This document shows positions 5,197-6,066 of a stretch of 6,066 bases of DNA, one piece after another (positions within the stretch are counted from its first letter, which is position 1; every line of letters starts with the position of its first letter). The notes beneath the pieces were generated by a model, which had not been told where the DNA came from, did no database searches, and saw nothing but the letters and a program-made list of their open reading frames with translations. The position numbers and the translations under genes are program-made. The DNA is from an uncultured Methylococcaceae bacterium (GTDB lineage: Bacteria > Pseudomonadota > Gammaproteobacteria > Methylococcales > Methylomonadaceae). The stretch is from contig CAIQND010000810.1 in NCBI GenBank assembly GCA_903873045.1, positions 1-6,066 on the forward strand, written 5' to 3'.

Positions 5197-5832
5197 ATGA
5201 AAAAATTAACAAACTCTTTAGGTTTGATCGCCTTACTAATGTGTGCTCTGGGTTCTGAAGCACATGCAGATATCATAGTCGATGCCGGTACACCCAACCA
5301 ACCAGGTTCAGCTATTATGCTGTCTGCTGGCCAATGGTTGGCGGCCGAGTTTACCACGACTCAAGCCTGGCAAATTGATAGTCTTAAAGGCTTTATCAAT
5401 GCTGATACCTCAAATCCGGATAATGCGACTTATACCGTTGCGCTTTATGGTAACGCCGCAAATAACCGTCCTGACACCACTAGCGAACTGTTTGCACAAC
5501 AAGCAACCTTTGGCACTGATGGTTGGAATGGTCTGCAAGGGCTGAATGTTGCACTCAATGCCGGTACTTATTGGCTGGCATTTGAAGTTCGAGCGGGTGA
5601 TACTTTACCGGGTGATACTTTACAGGGATTAATGCCGGTTTCTGCGCCTAATCCATTACAAACAGCATCTAATGATCCAAATGCCAGTTTCGGTTATATT
5701 CCAACAACTGGAGCGGCTTACAACGTTGGCATACAAATCAGTGCCGTACCAGTACCGCCTTCATTGTTTTTATTTGCTTCCGGCTTATTGGCAATGGGTG
5801 GATGTCGTTTAGTTAAGCGTCAAGCTATTTAA
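5197..5832 (+). CDS. PEP-CTERM sorting domain protein (choice-of-anchor type)
   Basis: The 211-residue protein has an N-terminal signal peptide (KK, hydrophobic 9-19, likely cleavage after EAHA at 24) and a C-terminal sorting signal: VPVPPSLFLFASGLL (184-198), a hydrophobic segment and a basic end (CRLVKR, 203-208). This is the PEP-CTERM pattern recognised by an exosortase, which cleaves near the VPVPP motif and releases or anchors the protein at the cell surface, often together with exopolysaccharide. The body (25-180) looks like a beta-sandwich of the choice-of-anchor kind (GQWLAAEFTT, YTVALYGN, GTYWLAFEV). A tandem GDTLP-GDTLQ occurs at 134-143. No catalytic motif is seen. AGAGAA 8 bases upstream is the probable ribosome-binding site. 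It is the second gene of a likely operon with the phosphoesterase and is followed by a strong terminator. The exosortase gene is not in the window. Confidence 0.9.
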   Translation: MKKLTNSLGLIALLMCALGSEAHADIIVDAGTPNQPGSAIMLSAGQWLAAEFTTTQAWQIDSLKGFINADTSNPDNATYTVALYGNAANNRPDTTSELFAQQATFGTDGWNGLQGLNVALNAGTYWLAFEVRAGDTLPGDTLQGLMPVSAPNPLQTASNDPNASFGYIPTTGAAYNVGIQISAVPVPPSLFLFASGLLAMGGCRLVKRQAI

Positions 5833-5853
5833 TATTCTTCGACCTGCACTTTG

Positions 5854-5885
5854 GCCCGCCAGTTAATAAACTGGCGGGCTTTTTT
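5854..5885 (+). terminator. Strong intrinsic terminator after the PEP-CTERM gene
   Basis: An 11-bp perfect stem, GCCCGCCAGTT (5854-5864) with AACTGGCGGGC (5869-5879), closes a 4-base AATA loop and is followed directly by six T residues. It lies 21 bases after the stop codon and ends the phosphoesterase/PEP-CTERM operon. Confidence 0.93.
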
Positions 5886-5887
5886 AC

Positions 5888-6045
5888 ATAGCGTTTATAG
5901 TAAATAACCCCATAAAGACTATCAGCTCACCGTTCGCTCATTTTTTCTAGTGGTTCGTAAGGTTTAAAAACACTACATGTAGTGTTTTCAGGAGTTTTTA
6001 TAAAAAAACAATTTCCTAGCAATGACTTTATGTCATAAACGCTAT
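5888..6045. repeat. 158-bp non-coding segment bounded by 11-bp inverted repeats
   Basis: ATAGCGTTTAT (5888-5898) is the exact reverse complement of 6035-6045. The segment between has no gene and contains the palindrome at 5967-5988 and a small hairpin ATGAC-N5-GTCAT (6022-6036). No flanking target duplication is visible, so it may be an eroded small element or a chance pair. Confidence 0.4.
5967..5988. promoter_or_regulatory. Perfect 22-bp palindrome, NrdR-box-like operator candidate
   Basis: The core ACACTACATGTAGTGT (5970-5985) is flanked by AAA on the left and TTT on the right, so all 22 bases are self-complementary. It agrees at 14 of 16 positions with the NrdR box as I recall it (ACACWATATATWGTGT), which controls ribonucleotide reductase operons. 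NrdR boxes normally come in pairs about three helical turns apart; no clear second copy is seen at that spacing. The regulated gene would lie beyond the right edge. Another dimeric repressor could equally use it. Confidence 0.4.
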
Positions 6046-6066
6046 TTTTTATATCTAAAAAAATGA

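Noticed and set aside
5160..5545. Minus-strand frame at 5160-5357 and plus-strand frame at 5282-5545
   Set aside because: Both overlap the PEP-CTERM gene in other frames; neither has a domain or plausible ribosome-binding site.
5930..6020. Second NrdR box beside the palindrome
   Set aside because: Positions about 31 bp to either side show at most a half-site (CTAGTG near 5947), so a tandem pair cannot be claimed.
5989..6066. Gene start at the right edge (AGGAG at 5990-5994 and the terminal ATG at 6063-6065)
   Set aside because: No ATG, GTG or TTG follows the AGGAG at a usable distance, and the last ATG has no ribosome-binding site and no sequence to read.

Overview
The window reads as a moderately AT-rich gammaproteobacterial chromosome segment, most likely from a methanotroph of the Methylococcales. 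That placement is an inference from three things: a PEP-CTERM (exosortase-sorted) surface protein, a YcgN protein very close in sequence to the enterobacterial one, and the style of the intergenic hairpin repeats. There is no rRNA, tRNA, CRISPR array or intact transposase gene.

Layout. Positions 1-216 hold two families of hairpin repeats. An unassigned leader of about 365 bases follows. Next is a plus-strand gene for a small exported protein of unknown function (583-1098). Between it and the converging ycgN gene sits a non-coding insertion of 287 bp with perfect 19-bp terminal inverted repeats and a 6-bp target duplication, that is, a MITE. Three minus-strand genes follow, in transcription order: a ribbon-helix-helix-like putative DNA-binding protein (3659-3216), a CarH/LitR-type MerR regulator with a B12-binding domain (3066-2089), and the cysteine-cluster protein YcgN (2006-1578). 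On the plus strand, a secreted calcineurin-like metallophosphoesterase (3906-5174) and a PEP-CTERM protein (5197-5832) are 22 bases apart and end at a strong intrinsic terminator, so they look like a two-gene exported/surface operon. The right end (5888-6045) is non-coding, bounded by an 11-bp inverted repeat, and contains a perfect 22-bp palindrome resembling an NrdR box.

Main points. (1) The CarH-like protein keeps the W-x9-EH signature and the axial histidine of adenosylcobalamin photoreceptors. Its own upstream region has three ACA cores in exact 11-bp phase over a predicted -35 box, which is the geometry of a CarH operator, so light- and B12-dependent autoregulation is a concrete prediction. 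(2) The ribbon-helix-helix-like gene has a good promoter whose 16-bp spacer is filled by an ACCGT-N4-ACGGT palindrome, suggesting autorepression. (3) The MITE is structurally complete, with target duplication. (4) The phosphoesterase has Arg in place of the usual motif I His and a CxxC just after its GNHE motif. I see no clearly new multi-gene system; the best leads are these regulatory circuits and the MITE.
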